Positions 13,869-14,372 of a stretch of DNA of 14,372 nt are shown here, in pieces. A program made the position numbers and the translations under genes. The stretch is from contig JAFVRI010000024.1 in assembly GCA_017504335.1 (NCBI GenBank), forward strand, positions 1 through 14,372, given 5' to 3'. Within the stretch, counting starts at the first letter, position 1; every line of letters begins with the position of its first letter. The notes beneath the pieces were generated by a model. It had not been told where the DNA came from, searched no databases, and saw only the letters and a list, made by a program, of their open reading frames with translations. This DNA comes from Clostridia bacterium. GTDB taxonomy: Bacteria; Bacillota; Clostridia; Oscillospirales; CAG-272.

Positions 13869-14372
13869 TTAGTCGTTGGTCTTATCCTCATAGTCGGCAT
13901 TGTAGTAGGTGCCGTCCGAGCTCTGTCCCGCATCGCCGCCTGCGGCATTAGGGTCAAATCCCTGCGCACCGCCTTGCTGACCGTAAAGCTTCTCGGACAA
14001 AGCGTAGAACGCCTTCTCCAGAGCCTCGGTGTCTGCCTTGATGGCTTCGGTATCGGTTCCCGCCATGGTGGTCTTGAGCTTCTCAATAGCCGCCTTGACG
14101 TCTGCCTTATCCGCATCGGAGATCTTGTCGCCAACCTCTTCCAGGGTCTTCTCTGCCTGGAATACCATCGAATCTGCACGGTTCTTGATCTCTACCGCTT
14201 CCTTCAGCTTCTTGTCCTCTTCGGCGAACATCTCAGCGTCTCTGACTGCCTTATCGATATCCTCCTTGGACATATTGGTAGAGGAGGTAATGGTGATGTG
14301 CTGCTCCTTGCCCGTGCCCAGATCCTTGGCGCTGACGTTTACGATACCATTTGCATCAATGTCAAAGGTAAC
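13869..14372 (-). CDS. dnaK: Chaperone DnaK (Hsp70), C-terminal part only
   Basis: The last 167 residues of Hsp70, entering from the right edge. The visible part begins in the substrate-binding beta domain (VTFDIDANGIVNVSAKDLGT, then GKEQHITITSS). It continues through the helical lid (NMSKEDIDKAVRDAEMFAEE, KNRADSMVFQAEKTLEE) and ends with a Gly/Ala-rich tail (GGAQGFDPNAAGGDAG) and the acidic end DYEDKTND. The nucleotide-binding domain is outside the window. The length and motifs are normal; the tail differs from the EEVD-like or EVVD ends of other bacteria, as is common in clostridia. It heads the visible chaperone operon, with hrcA and grpE expected upstream but not seen. Confidence 0.97.
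   Translation of the reverse strand, partial: VTFDIDANGIVNVSAKDLGTGKEQHITITSSTNMSKEDIDKAVRDAEMFAEEDKKLKEAVEIKNRADSMVFQAEKTLEEVGDKISDADKADVKAAIEKLKTTMAGTDTEAIKADTEALEKAFYALSEKLYGQQGGAQGFDPNAAGGDAGQSSDGTYYNADYEDKTND

Overview
The window looks like chromosomal DNA of a gut-type clostridial Firmicute (Bacillota). The grounds are the dnaK-dnaJ-prmA order typical of clostridia, consensus TTGACA/TATAAT promoters, strong GGAGG ribosome sites, short intergenic gaps, a BspA-like repeat lipoprotein and several glycan-cleaving enzymes. I cannot name the species from sequence alone. No mobile element, tRNA, rRNA or CRISPR array is visible.

Left part (1-1810, minus strand): a zinc-uptake operon transcribed as fur-family regulator (zur-like), znuA-like lipoprotein, then a znuC-like ATPase that runs off the left edge. 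A consensus promoter at 1782-1809 is followed at once by a 15-base Fur-type palindrome (1766-1780), so the regulator probably represses its own operon. The regulator and znuA overlap by ATGA. Next, also on the minus strand, come a monocistronic BspA-like leucine-rich-repeat lipoprotein (1889-2860) with its own promoter and terminator, and an AI-2E family membrane protein (3032-4111).

Centre (4224-8563, plus strand): a promoter drives a tight three-gene operon of CE15-like alpha/beta hydrolase, GH20-like glycosidase and a second CE15-like hydrolase, ending in a strong hairpin terminator. The two hydrolases are close paralogs flanking the glycosidase. None of the three has a signal peptide, so they appear to act in the cytosol on imported, probably esterified, oligosaccharides. 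No transporter or regulator accompanies them. A GH36 alpha-galactosidase (8569-10302, minus strand, own promoter) converges on this operon and is also cytosolic. Together these form a small carbohydrate-catabolism cluster between housekeeping genes. The esterase-GH20-esterase operon is the part of the window most likely to be an undescribed system.

Right part (10376-14372, minus strand): the chaperone/RNA-modification operon dnaK (C-terminal part only) - dnaJ - prmA - rlmL-like methyltransferase, ending in a hairpin terminator at 10376-10412. A perfect 11-bp hairpin without a U-tract lies between dnaK and dnaJ and may set their relative expression. The rest of the heat-shock operon lies outside the window.
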